Below are positions 1 to 10,314 of a stretch of DNA of 64,000 nt, piece by piece; within the stretch, counting starts at the first letter, position 1; every line of letters begins with the position of its first letter. The DNA comes from Lobulomyces angularis. Lineage: Eukaryota; Chytridiomycota; Chytridiomycetes; Lobulomycetales; Lobulomycetaceae. The notes beneath the pieces were generated by a model. That model was not told the origin of the DNA. It saw nothing but the letters and a program-made list of their open reading frames with translations, and searched no databases. The translations under genes and the position numbers were made by a program. The stretch covers positions 23,028 to 87,027 of the forward strand of contig JADHYX010000041.1 in the NCBI GenBank assembly GCA_027604685.1, written 5' to 3'.

Positions 1-330
1 AATTTTTTTCATTATTTTTTTTTTTTTTTTTTTTGTATGGTTTTTTCACTTTCCTGTTGTTACACTAAAACAAAAGTTAGTTTTAAAAAAACTGCCATCC
101 TTCCCTTAGTTCAGGAATTTTCAATAATTAAGTTCGCTGAAGTCAAATAAAAATAAAAATACATTTTCAAATTTCTGATTCATATTGTAGACTATTTTAA
201 TATTTACAGCTCTGCACAACTGTACTATGAATAAATTACTTAAGTAACAAAATATTGGTTAAACACTATCAACAGAACATAGCTCTCCACGAAAAGGTTA
301 ATTTCAATAATTTCATTTGCAAGTAAGTGT

Positions 331-1115
331 TCAACTTTTATTAATAATGGGATTTTCTTTAACTTTCAGAATGCTCTTCAAATTAGCATCTCCTGTTGGA
401 TGGAGTTTCTCTTTAACAGCATGTTTGCCAATTTCACTATTTTTTTTTTCTTCTATTTCATCATAAAATTCATGTATACCACTTTCTACAACAAAAAAAA
501 GTAAATTATAACGCACTTTTTAGAATATAAATATTTACTTCTACTCGAAATAACACTTTTCCATCTAATTTTGGTATTTTCCTTTATTTCAAAACTACTC
601 GCTGAGCTTTTTGAAATGGAACAGTTGCTCCGTTGTTGTAATTGTTGTTCATGCAACATCTCTAAAATTTTCAAATTTTTTCTCTGCTTTAGCTTTCTTT
701 TAAACATACAATAAGTAAATAACAAAGCTATCAACATGAAAACCGCAAAGAGTGGCAAAGATATTTCTAAAAAAAGGCAATTTTCGTTAGGAATATTTTT
801 GCATACAACAAAATAAAATAATATCAATTATTAAGTCAAACCTAATATTCTTTTCAACAAATTGTTGATCTGATACTTGCTAGCGAGAGGCTCGTTGTCG
901 TTATCATTGTAGGTATTTGGAATAAAAGTCGGATTTGCATAAATTGAGGTGCTAGTAAGAGAAATAGGTAACGAAAGAGTTGGATTGATGAGAGCATTAC
1001 TGATGGATGCAGTATTTGTTGAGGGAAATGTAGTATGAGTAATTGTTAAGGTGAATAAAGGTTTCTCCTTTTTCCTTTTCGATAATTCAATAATTTTCAT
1101 AATATTTTGTTCCAA
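331..1115 (-). CDS. single-pass membrane protein, unrecognised, three exons
   Basis: I do not recognise this protein. It reads as three exons joined by two short introns. Exon 1 (842-1115, ATG at 1115) ends in phase 1. The intron ends in a run of T followed by AG near 769. Exon 2 ends near 535 at a GTAAAT donor and joins in frame to exon 3, which stops at 331. The N-terminal 90 residues are rich in Thr, Ser and Asn, as in an extracellular stalk. A hydrophobic helix (SLPLFAVFMLIALLFTYCMF) follows, then a basic run (KRKLKQRKNLK) that favours a cytosolic C terminus with Ser-rich stretches. No clear signal peptide is visible. Both splice joins keep the frame, which supports a real gene. A type I or type III surface receptor-like protein is a guess. 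It is divergent from the APC13 gene. Confidence 0.6.
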
Positions 1116-1986
1116 CTATTATATTGTAAGAAAAATTAATAGTGGATATTGATAAAAATATCAAAGAACAAATTATTTTCACTTTGTTTTTATGAGGACT
1201 ATTTTTTCCACAAAAAAAAAATTTTGACAAAACAATTTTGACAACTTCTGATTTGTTATCTCTGTATGAAATTACAAAAGAAGGTGTTCACTTATGTTGG
1301 AATTCTGTAGTAAACTGAAATTTACACTATTCACTTATAGCGAGATGAACCTCTACCTGAAGCAGGATTTTTTAGTTTTTTAAATTAATTCAATTGGAAA
1401 TTTTTTTTTTAATATTTTTCTGGTTTACTTATATGATATAAAAATAATAACTCAGATATATAATATTTTTTTTTTATGAAATTATAATCTTTAATATTTT
1501 TTTAAAATGCATTTTATTTCCTGTTAAGCAATTTTTTTTTGATGTAAATTGCATCTTTTACACATTCGTTTAATTTAATTTCTTTAGAATTATGAATTAA
1601 CACTTTCATTTTCACTTTCATTGTAAAGTGGTAAAAAATCAAATTTTAATATTTGTATTGTTTTTTTCATATTTACATCAGATTATCCGTTCAGCAAAAT
1701 CTCCATTCATTATAGGTTAAATAATTTCCACTATTTTAAATTAGAGTCAATATATAATATTTCAACAACATACACTAAGATTCTCTTTCATGTATTTCAG
1801 GCTACCCATTTCAGTAAAATATTCCATTCAATAACATACGCCATTCAAGAAAAATTCTTTCAATTAAATGTACTTTTTAACAATATATGCCATAAAAAAT
1901 AATACTTCTCAATTATATTAAAATTTCAACCAACAAAATTCCAATTTTTAGGGTTTTAATTAAAAATTTGTTCAAAGGATTATTAA
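1116..1986. other. intergenic region between divergent genes
   Basis: About 870 bases of very AT-rich DNA separate two divergent start codons. There is no open frame with coding character. Between about 1680 and 1870 the phrase CATTTCAG/CATTCAAT/CCATTCA recurs several times in imperfect copies, which looks like a decayed simple repeat. The promoters of both flanking genes must lie here, but no specific element is recognisable. Confidence 0.5.
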
Positions 1987-2230
1987 ATGCGATCCAGAGG
2001 AAGGTTGATAGATGTGGTTGATGATGAGTGGAGAAAGGATAAATTGGAAAGCGGTGACATTGAAATAAACGTAAAGGAAGAGTACCTATTACCTGAGGAA
2101 AAGGAGGATGGTAAAAGAGAAATTCTTTTTAACATTTACGAATTTAAGTTTAGATTGGTCACTTGTCAATAAAATTGATACTGACTGGATCGATCTAGGT
2201 TTTGATCAGTTTTTGCAGTCATTAAATTAG
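1987..2230 (+). CDS. APC13: anaphase-promoting complex subunit 13 (APC13/Swm1)
   Basis: Small subunit of the anaphase-promoting complex, the ubiquitin ligase that drives mitotic exit; APC13 helps hold the TPR subunits together. The N terminus carries the family signature (RGRLIDVVDDEWRKDKL, residues 4-20), matching the conserved G-R-x-L-D-x-x-D-D-x-W-R-x-D-x-L pattern of APC13 proteins, followed by an acidic Pro/Glu segment. Read straight through, the frame stops at 2172. A 43-base intron (2111-2153, GTAAAA...TTTAG) restores a 66-residue protein ending DWIDLGFDQFLQSLN, which fits the family's terminal W-x-D-L-x-x-x-x-L motif. Exons of 124 and 77 bases sum to 67 codons including stop. The length agrees with the 70-80 residues usual for the family. 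VPS37 follows on the same strand. Confidence 0.85.
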
Positions 2231-2402
2231 TATTAATTATTACCAGTTTCTCTTATACGCCTATTTTCACTGTAATTTTTTGTTGGATAATTAAAAAGAG
2301 AGTTTTTATAGCAATAAAATGTATTTTTCTTCAGGATATTTCTGGATTAACTTTTCTAAAATTGTAAAAAATTTGTAGTTTTAAAATTTATTGAAATTTT
2401 AT

Positions 2403-3576
2403 ATGGCAAATTCGTCTCCCTTTTTAGAGTTAAAGAATAAGCAAATATCAACGTTATTTAAAGAAATTCCAACTTTAGAACAAATAGAATTGAATTCTAG
2501 CTATAAAGTGAAGCTAAAAAATTCCCATTTCTATTTAGTCATTAGCCTACCTACAAATTTTCCTCAAAGCTCACCAATTTTATCACTAAATCCAAGTCAA
2601 ACTGCTTTCCATGAAATGATTGATCAATGTGGCCATATAAAAAGTCAAAAACTTAATAATGGTTGGAGACAGCACTATAGCTTGGGAAAGACTTGTGCTG
2701 AAATTTTAACATTATTGAATCAAAACCCTCCTACCTTAAATATTTCGCTCCAGCAACAAATTGCAATTGAAACTAATAATCCTGCTAATAATAGGTAATA
2801 TTTTTTTTATAATCTTTAAACTTTATTTTTGAGAAAGAAGTACTCCTCCACCAATACCACTGAAACAGTTTCAAAGTTCACCAATATCTCAACCGCAGTC
2901 ACAGCCATATCAGCTGTTTCAGTATGATTTTTTGACAGATCTGAGAAAGAAAACGTAAGTTAACTAAAAGTTTTTTTTTTTTTTTTTTTTTTAGTAAGAT
3001 AAAAAAAAGAAAAAAAAATAGTAATAAAAGAAAGTTAACGTTGTTGTTTTATTTTTTGATGCGATTTATGCAGTATTGAAGAATTAGAAGAATTAATTCT
3101 TGATGACAACGCATTTAAGGTGTACTTTAATGATATTACCCAAGTAAAAAACTTAAAGTTTAGTAGAGATGAAATTCAAATTCAAAATGAAACCTTATCT
3201 AAGGAAAATTTAGAAAAAGAAGAAAACTTGACTAGGATAAAAAACAATATGCTTTCTTTAATGGAAGAATACAGCATTGCTAGGGCCGAGTATGCCTCTG
3301 TTTTCGATGAGCTTTTAAAAGCTCAAGAGGTTTTTTACTTTTCATAAAAATATTTGTTTTTACCTTTATTCTTTGAAGAGGTTTTCCAATGATTCTATGA
3401 TATCAATTTTAAAGAAACATATTGAAACTTATGAATCAAGTTCTGAGCTGTTACAAGCAAAATATTTCGAGCTGAAAGATTCTAATCTGAACGCTGATGA
3501 CTTCTTAAAAAGCTTTTTGGAAGATAGAAAAAATTTTCACTTATACACATCAAAATTAGATAATTTTAAAAACTGA
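2403..3576 (+). CDS. VPS37A: ESCRT-I subunit VPS37A-like, UEV plus Mod(r) domain
   Basis: Subunit of ESCRT-I, which sorts ubiquitinated cargo into multivesicular endosomes. The first 100 residues form a UEV-like fold: the strand pattern FYLVISLPTNFP is followed by SPILSLNP, a Gly turn (DQCGHI) and a Trp/Leu-Gly end (NNGWRQHYSLGKT), as in VPS37A. A Pro/Gln linker (exon 2, 2838-2954) leads to the Mod(r) region, beginning IEELEELILDDNAFKVYF and continuing as a helical coiled coil. Introns are 2795-2837, 2955-3073 and 3330-3378. All joins keep the frame, and exon 4 ends at the stop at 3576. The ATG at 2403 is the first in-frame one after upstream stops. Yeast Vps37 lacks the UEV domain, so this is the animal-type architecture. 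No active-site Cys is expected in a UEV. Confidence 0.82.
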
Positions 3577-3714
3577 CTGCCTAATTATTTTAAAATGAAA
3601 CTATTTGGTTTATGAAAAAACATGTAAAATTTATTTTCTAATTTAATATATATTAAAGATAATCAAACAATACAGAATTTAGTTTTAGGTGGTATAATCT
3701 TGACATTTTAAGAT

Positions 3715-4086
3715 TTATTTACTTTCTTTTTTTCTTGGTCTTCCGACTTTTTTTTTAAAGTTAATAATTTTATTGTTATTGATTCCTCTCTCACTGTTAT
3801 GAATACTTTCCTCAGAACTGTGCTGATTTTTTAATTTCTGAAAGTAAATTTTTTTAAAATTGTTGTTGTTTTTACTGAACTCCAAGTAGTTATTAAATCT
3901 TTGTAGTGAAAATGAACCTACCGCTTTTATAATTTTATTATCTTTACTTCCATGCCTAAGTTTAAATACAATCCCTTTTTTTATATTTTTTTAAAAGTTG
4001 ATTACATATTCAAAGTAATTATTACCTGGTGAATTATCATCTTTTGAAACGGATTTTTTAGGATATTTCGATTTTCGTTTTACCAT
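3715..4086 (-). CDS. small basic protein with C-terminal AT-hook
   Basis: Predicted nuclear protein of up to 106 residues. Exon 1 (4026-4086) gives MVKRKSKYPKKSVSKDDNSP, and an intron (3975-4025) joins it in frame to exon 2 (3715-3974). The C terminus is KKVGRPRKKESK, containing the AT-hook core GRPRK, which binds the minor groove of AT-rich DNA. Lys and Asn dominate elsewhere. A stretch near 3921-3838 begins with a donor-like GTAGGT and ends in a perfect acceptor-like run (TTTACTTTCAG), yet is a multiple of three with no stop. It could be an optional intron whose removal shortens the protein by 28 residues. I do not recognise any other domain. The gene is tail-to-tail with VPS37 and divergent from the next gene. 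The hook suggests a chromatin role, but that is inference. Confidence 0.6.
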
Positions 4087-4460
4087 TTATTTTTCATTAA
4101 TATTTTTTGTTAGAATAAAAATTTAATCAAAAAATTTTTTTGATATTTGGTAAATTTGATTGGTTAACGGATAATTGTACAAATAGAAAATAGCCACTGG
4201 TATCAATGATTTCAAGAAACAAAGATGAATTTCTAAGTTTAAATTTTGTTAACATAATTTTTTATAGATTTTTTTTTTTTCTAAAATTAAAAAATGACAT
4301 TTATGGCATACTTAATTTTTAGATTTATTAAATAAAATACAAACTAATTCAAATTTTTGAAAGGAAGAAAATTATATACGTTTAAGAGAACATTAATAGT
4401 TTGTTAAAAAAATAATATTTAACAATTTTTAATTTTTGAATTCAAAAAAAAAACCAAAAA

Positions 4461-4937
4461 ATGATATCAAATATTAAATTTTCTGCGACTGTAAACTTAG
4501 GAAAAAGAAATTTCTTTACAGTTAATTTCAATACGTACTCGAAAAATGCGGAATTGTTCAACTGTAGGAAGAGATTTTCTTCAAATTTAGTAAAAAAAAA
4601 TAGTAACAAGGTATTTTAATTGAATTTTATCTGAAACAACTTTTTGTCTTTTTAATTTTTATGACTCTTCATAGGTGGAAGTAAGAAAAAATATTTTCAA
4701 TGATCCATCAATAACAAAATTAAATACTGTGGATGACTTAAAACAAGTAAAAAAAAAATTTCATGCGTAACTACTTTTTTAATGTTATTTTAACCCCAGA
4801 GTAAGCAGGAAAAATTGGCTCTTATCAGGGAAAAAAGAAATCTTCGAAAAAAAAATCAAAGACCTCCTGGTGATTTATTTGTTAAAGTTTGTGTTGCTGG
4901 AACTGTTTTATTTTTTATCTTTGGAATTGTTTTATAA
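4461..4937 (+). CDS. small one-helix protein with mitochondrial-like presequence
   Basis: Three exons (4461-4610, 4675-4746, 4800-4937) of 150, 72 and 138 bases, all phase 0, encode 119 residues. The N terminus is rich in Arg, Lys, Ser, Thr and Phe with few acids (for example GKRNFFTVNF and NCRKRFSSN), as expected of a mitochondrial targeting presequence. The C terminus has a strongly basic block (REKRNLRKKNQRPPGD) directly before a single hydrophobic helix (VKVCVAGTVLFFIFGIVL) that ends the protein. A mitochondrial inner-membrane tail-anchored or assembly-factor-like protein would fit this layout. I do not recognise the family and assign no function. Clean phase-0 introns with canonical ends support the model. 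Confidence 0.62.
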
Positions 4938-5157
4938 TGTTTCTTACTGATAATATTGTTAAAAGTCTGAAGCGTTTTGTGAAAGCTTTCAGATTTATGT
5001 TACCCAAATTTTTCTTACTTTTCTTTTTTAATTTTGACAAATGTTAAAAAATAATGTTATATATCATCACAGTCTTTCTCGTTAAAAATACTTTTCTCAT
5101 CTTTATTAATTCGATCAGTCACGACTAGGTAGCAAACGAAAAAATAAAAAATTTTTT

Positions 5158-6299
5158 TTATACAAGCATAATACCATTTGAAACAATATCTTCATCATCT
5201 GAGTCAATTTCAAACTTTTTCATTTTTAATTTTTTCCCCTTGCTGCCGTGGAATGTTGAGCAACTTACTTCTTCAATCAATGGCTTTGATTGTTCCGTTT
5301 TTACAGGTTTCAGTGAAACACCAGTTTCTTGTTTATCCACATCGCAACCTCCTGATTTTATAATATTTATTATTTCATCCACATTAGCAACTTCTTTCTC
5401 AGAATTATAACGCTTTTTAAAATCTTCTTCTTGCTGTTCATCTAACTTTTTGGCAGCTTTCACTTCTTCCAGAGAATTTACCTAATAAACTTAACATTAA
5501 AAATTTGATTATACTGCAAGAATTTTTACTTTAATAGGAATGCCATTATTGCTCCAACCAAATGGTCCTACAAATAAAAATTTTGTTAATGTTATGAATC
5601 AAAGAAACTCACCATGATAATAATTCTTTATCAACGCATGTTGCCGTAATTCTAAAGAAAAAAAAACATATTTTTTTTATTGAATAAATTTCCACACATT
5701 ATACGTTACTTGTTGCTGGTAAAACAACTTCAAAAGTTTCTTTTATACATCCAAATGCCAAATCAATAATATCGTTTTTGAAGCTTTCATTGTTTTCAAC
5801 TTTTTTAATTGTTTCAAAAGAGAATATGCAGTCTGATACCAAATATGGTCCAACTAAATCCTTGTATTAGTATCATCAATACAAATAAATTAAACATTTT
5901 TACATTCATCTTCTCCAACTCGCAGTTCACTTAAAATTATAGGTATGTCAAGTTCATCATTCGGCTTTTTTATATCAGCTGTTTTACAAAAATTTATATA
6001 ATGTTTTGTTATGTTTTTATATTTATTTTGAGCTGTGGTTTTTACTGAAAACACTTTTATTATTTTATCTTTTTTATTTGGTTGAACTTTACTTAAACTA
6101 AAAAAAAAAAATTAAAAATAGGAAAGTAAATAGTTAGTATTTGCTAATTTGATCTTTTTTTTTACATATTATCAAAAGTTTTTTTTAACGATGGATTAGA
6201 ATTCAAAGCATTTTTCATTAGCATTTCAAAATCCTACATATTAGAAACTGCACATTTGCATATTAGACTTACATCATTTTTAGGAAGATGACAATTCAT
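5158..6299 (-). CDS. PIH1-domain protein (R2TP or dynein-assembly cofactor type)
   Basis: PIH1-domain proteins work with HSP90 and RUVBL to assemble large complexes, including axonemal dynein arms in ciliated cells. After a short N-terminal region, the exon at about 5930-6097 encodes VFSVKTTAQN, then HYINFCKTADIKKP, then LDIPIILSELRVGEDE. This matches the PIH1 order: a variable strand, a Phe/Ile-N-hydrophobic-C motif, then I-P-hydrophobic-L-S/G-E. The next exon (YLVSDCIFSFETIKKV) continues the domain with the D-C-hydrophobic-F segment. Several small exons follow (HALIKNYYHGPFGW), then a Lys/Glu-rich coiled part and an acidic tail (KFEIDSDDEDIV) ending at 5158. The start is uncertain. ATG at 6299 is used, but the frame stays open upstream to about 6357. 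The join between the 6167-6233 exon and the next is out of phase by one base at a run of seven A, so the extreme N terminus is doubtful. Which PIH1 subfamily is not decidable by eye. Confidence 0.65.
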
Positions 6300-6475
6300 A
6301 ATTAACGCTATCGTATCTATCTTAAGTGTTTTAAATTGTATATGCCTGCTTATCTGAGTTTGAAAAAATGGAAAATTAGTTACAGAAATATAATGGGAAA
6401 TTAATAAACCAAAATATATAAACTACAACCATACAAAAAAACTTAGTTTTAAAAAATAAAAATTTAAAAGTTTTC

Positions 6476-9400
6476 TTATATGCCCTGCATTTGCCTGTTA
6501 ACCAATTTCTTATATTTTCCATTTTCATCTCTTCCCATTAATTCTTTATGTTTACCTTAACAATATGTTCAAGCTTGAATATAATTTATTTCAAAAAAAA
6601 TACCTGACTCCACAACAACACCATTTTCTATCAAAGCAATTTTGTCAGCATTAACAACTGTTGATAATCTATGCGCTATTACTACAACCGTTCTTCCTAT
6701 CATAGCCCTGTCAATAGCTTCTTGAACAAGATGTTCTGACTAATAAAACACTTCAACACTTATCCTATAATATAACCATACCTCAGCATCTAAAGCACTA
6801 GTAGCTTCGTCAAGTAATAAAATTTTGGGATTCAGCAGAAATGCTCTTGAGATAGCTAATCTTTGTTTTTGTCCTCCACTAAAATTATTATAATTAAAAG
6901 TGCAGATTTATTATATTTCCTTACCTTAACCGAACTCCTCTCTCGCCAACTATAGTGTTATAACCTAACAAAAAAAAAAATTGATTCCAATGTGATGATT
7001 CAAGTGTAAATTACCTTCCGGAAAGGCTTGTACAAATTCATGAGCATTTGCTTTTTTGGCAGCTTCAAAAATTTCTTCATCCAATGGTAGTCTATCTTTT
7101 CTATTCCATCCATAAGCAATATTTTCCCTTATAGTTCCACTAAACAATACAGGTTCTTGTGAAACTAAACCAATTTCTCCTCTATACCACTCTAAATCAG
7201 TATTTCTTAAATTCAATCTATCATCAAGTAAAATATCTCCTTCAACTGGATCATAAAATCGAAGGATTAAACTCATCACTGTAGATTTCCCTTGACCTGA
7301 TGGTCCTACCAGTGCAAGGATTTTTCCAGGCTCCAAATCAAGATTTAGGCCTACCATATTGTTATAAATTTAGAAATGAAATAAAAAAAGTTAAAATAAT
7401 TTATTTCCAAATTGTAAGTTAGCAAACCTTTTAAAACAGGAGCATCTTTTCTAGTTGGATAAACAAAGGAAACATTTTTAAAACTAATTTTCCCTTTAAA
7501 GTTGGTCAATGTTATACCACCTAAATTCACACATAGTTAAGATTTACAGAAATGAAATAAGATTATAATAACCAGAAGTTCCAATTTTGGGAATTTTGTC
7601 ATCGATTAATTCAAAGATTCTTTGAGATGAACCAATGCATTGCATAAAATCCCCCCAAAGTGAACTAAAAAAAAATAGACCAGTTATACTATCTAATACA
7701 GCAAATAAGTAACCTCAATGCACCGAAACATATTGCCAAACTTAAAGTATACATCAAAAAGGAAGTAAGTAATCCACCTGTAATCTCATTTCGCATAACT
7801 AAAATACCTCCATAATACAATACTAAGGCTAATGCAGCTTGGGGGAAAAATCCTACTGCTCCCATGAATATGGCGGATAATTTAGCGATTCTTTGAATTT
7901 TCTGTTAATTAAGTAAATGTAAAAAAATACCTGATTCCGATATTATGCGTAACTGCAATTTCTTTAGTGTACTGAGTTAGTGAATACTGTTCTTTTGCAA
8001 AGGAACGGACAGTTCTGATTTGAGAAATCACTTCTTGGGCTTTTAAAAAATAAAAATAAAATTAACCTCTTTTAAAGTTCAATTACCTAAAGACGATGAA
8101 TCAGCCAATTTATTCTGGAATAATTCTTGCAAATCAGAAACATAATTTCCATATAATACGGCAATTATCACAACTAAGGGAACAGCTAGAAACAAATTTA
8201 TTAATTCTCAAAAAAAAAATTCTAAGCAATACTTGAAAACATCAGCAGTGTCAATTTCCACGATAAGAAAACCATTATTACAAAACAGCCAATACCTTGT
8301 GTCAGATTGCGCAATAATACTGATATATTTACAGTTAATCCTGACTGCATAGCTTGAGTGTCCGATGATAACCTTTATTTTTGTGTTAAAGAGTTATCAT
8401 TGATACTTATCAATGCATGTTACCTAGAAAGCAAATCTCCCTAAATATATATTACTAAAATGTATATCTTAATTAAATTACAGTTTTTGTTTCATCAAAA
8501 AACTCCACATCCTGTAAAATAATAGCTCTGAATACATCGCAGCGCAACCTCTTAACGATACAATACCCAGAAAGAGTAAAAGCATAACTTCTTATGTATC
8601 CTGAAACTCCCCCAATAATAAACACTAGAAATAAAGTACTAACGACGTTGGTAAGGTGTTCCGCCGTTGTGTTCTCGTCACTTTTTGATACTGAATCCAC
8701 CACTTCTCCAAAGTAGTAAGGTATCGCTAACTGATTTGAAATTAAAAAACAAAAATTAGATTTTTTCTAGCACCTGAGTTGCGCTATTTACCTATCAATG
8801 ATAATAGGTATTTAATCAAACCAATATGTAATACTTACAAAGAGAGCAATCATTCCTATGATAATAACTTTCCAGTCTGGTTTCAACAATAGAAATAGTC
8901 TTTTATATGAAATTTTGTGCTTAGATTTTACTTCTGTTTCAATTTCTGGTGTATCATTTACCGGTGAAGTAGGAACATCAACGTAATCAAGGTTTTTAAT
9001 CCAATCGTTCAATTTAAAACACGCGGCAAAGAATTGTAAGCCACTTAATTTTTACATCAGTAAGTTAATATAATTTAAAAATAGTAGTAACCTCAACATT
9101 CCAGAAACAAAAATCATTGAATATACAAAGAAGGAATAAACGAAAAATTGTTGAAGTCCGTAGGATTTTATGCAATATAATTTGTAGATCAGGTATAGGA
9201 AATTTAAAGTTGCAAATAATATAATCAAAAACTTCCCAAAGTTTAAATGAACTGGGTTATGATGAAACTTTTGAACATAGCTAGCCGCAAAAAAAGTAAG
9301 GACTGAGCTTGCAACTGAAAAAATTGGTAGATCTAATAGGGTTTTTTCCGGTTCAAATAATGAACTCTACTAAAAATTAAAGATATAAACTGATATTTAA

Positions 9401-9571
9401 TATACTTACAAAAGATTTTTTTACTAAATCAAAAAAGGTAACATCATTGTTCTTGATGCCTACTACACTGATACAAAAGAAAAACAAATGCGCAACAGCT
9501 GATAGGAAAATGAAAGGTAGCAATTGCTTATTAGTTGACTTCTTCAATTTACTTCCAGACTCAACATCCAT
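6476..9571 (-). CDS. ABCB-family half transporter with N-terminal TMD0 (ABCB9/TAPL-like)
   Basis: Membrane ABC exporter half-molecule expected to dimerise; TAPL relatives move peptides into lysosome-like compartments. The protein starts at the ATG at 9571 ([11 protein letters not shown]) with about four hydrophobic helices (9050-9540) forming an extra N-terminal domain before the core. A charged linker (8860-9010) leads to the six-helix ABC membrane domain (about 7680-8880), including [10 protein letters not shown] and FFDETKTG. The nucleotide-binding domain shows Walker [10 protein letters not shown] (about 7290), Q-loop [17 protein letters not shown] (about 7140), signature LSGGQKQR (about 6870-6900, split by an intron), Walker [16 protein letters not shown] (about 6810) and H-loop IAHRLSTV. 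All catalytic motifs are intact. It ends [13 protein letters not shown]..., stop at 6476. More than ten short introns interrupt it. The half-size layout and TMD0 favour ABCB9/TAPL over mitochondrial MDL types, with moderate certainty. Confidence 0.88.
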
Positions 9572-9870
9572 TTTTTTTTTTCTGATCTTAAAAATTTTTT
9601 TTGGAGGAGGCCTCCCATTATCAAAAAGTTCAGTACGGAAGTATGAAAAATTTCAAAGGATTGGCTATATTCTAATATTGGACAGATTTAACATAAAAAA
9701 AAAATTTAGTTTATTTACAGCTCAAAGGTCTAGTTTTAAATATGAATACACATCTCAAATACTATTGCAAATTATAAAACTTAAACTAAAAAACACAGTA
9801 TTAAAATGAAATTTACAGCGATCCACGCTTTGCTTTCCATTACTATCTACTTTTCGTTTTCCATTACTTT
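9572..9870. other. intergenic spacer, nothing recognised
   Basis: About 300 bases lie between the ABC transporter start codon and the stop of the next minus-strand gene. The region has an open plus frame, but it runs antisense into the transporter's first exon and has no family resemblance. It must hold the transporter promoter; no specific motif is visible. Confidence 0.45.
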
Positions 9871-10314
9871 CTACCTTTTTTTAGGAGGATTTCCATCCTC
9901 ACCATTTATAGCTGCACGCAGATAAGTTAATACGGCAAAAAATTGACACATAGCACCTGTCATTGTAGGAGCATTAAGTAATGCAGGAGCAATTCCAAGT
10001 GATAGTAGAAAGCTTCTGATGTAGTAATTTGTCGACAAAACCCCAAGTTTTATCTTTTGATATTCTAACAGTAAGAAGATAATTGGTATAATACTAGTTA
10101 AAAAATTATTAATTACTTAATTGGAAAATAAAAATAAAGAAACCTACATATTTATTATTGCAGAGATGTTCACAGGTAAACTAGGCATCAACGTATTAGG
10201 ATACCATAAACTAATCAAACCACCAGTTAATATAAAAAAATTTGATGAACAAGATTGATTTGATGCCCAACCTCCCCATAAAAACCGAGAATTTTTTCCT
10301 AGTTGTTTTGACAT
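9871..10314 (-). CDS. small multi-helix membrane protein, fungal-like
   Basis: Two exons joined at a phase-2 intron near 10082-10150 give a protein of about 125 residues. ATG at 10314 opens MSKQLGKNSRFLWGGWASNQ. Hydrophobic segments follow around FFILTGGLISLWYPNTLMP, NISAIINIIIPIIFLLLEY, the stretch ending SFLLSLGIAPALLN, and MTGAMCQFFAVLTYLRAA, so three to four helices are likely. The C terminus (AAINGEDGNPPKKR) is polar and basic. The layout of an N-terminal Trp/Arg motif, four helices and a final Tyr-x-Arg-Ala...Gly-Glu segment recalls an uncharacterised family of small four-helix membrane proteins seen in many fungi, but I am not certain of the match and give no function. It is followed downstream by the ABC transporter on the same strand. 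Confidence 0.6.

Noticed and set aside
1..330. Possible gene at the left edge
   Set aside because: AT-rich sequence with a 15-base T run and no coding frame on either strand; probably the 3' flank of the first gene.
9447..9809. 120-residue plus-strand open frame
   Set aside because: It runs antisense over the first exon of the ABC transporter, and its low-complexity translation has no family resemblance.
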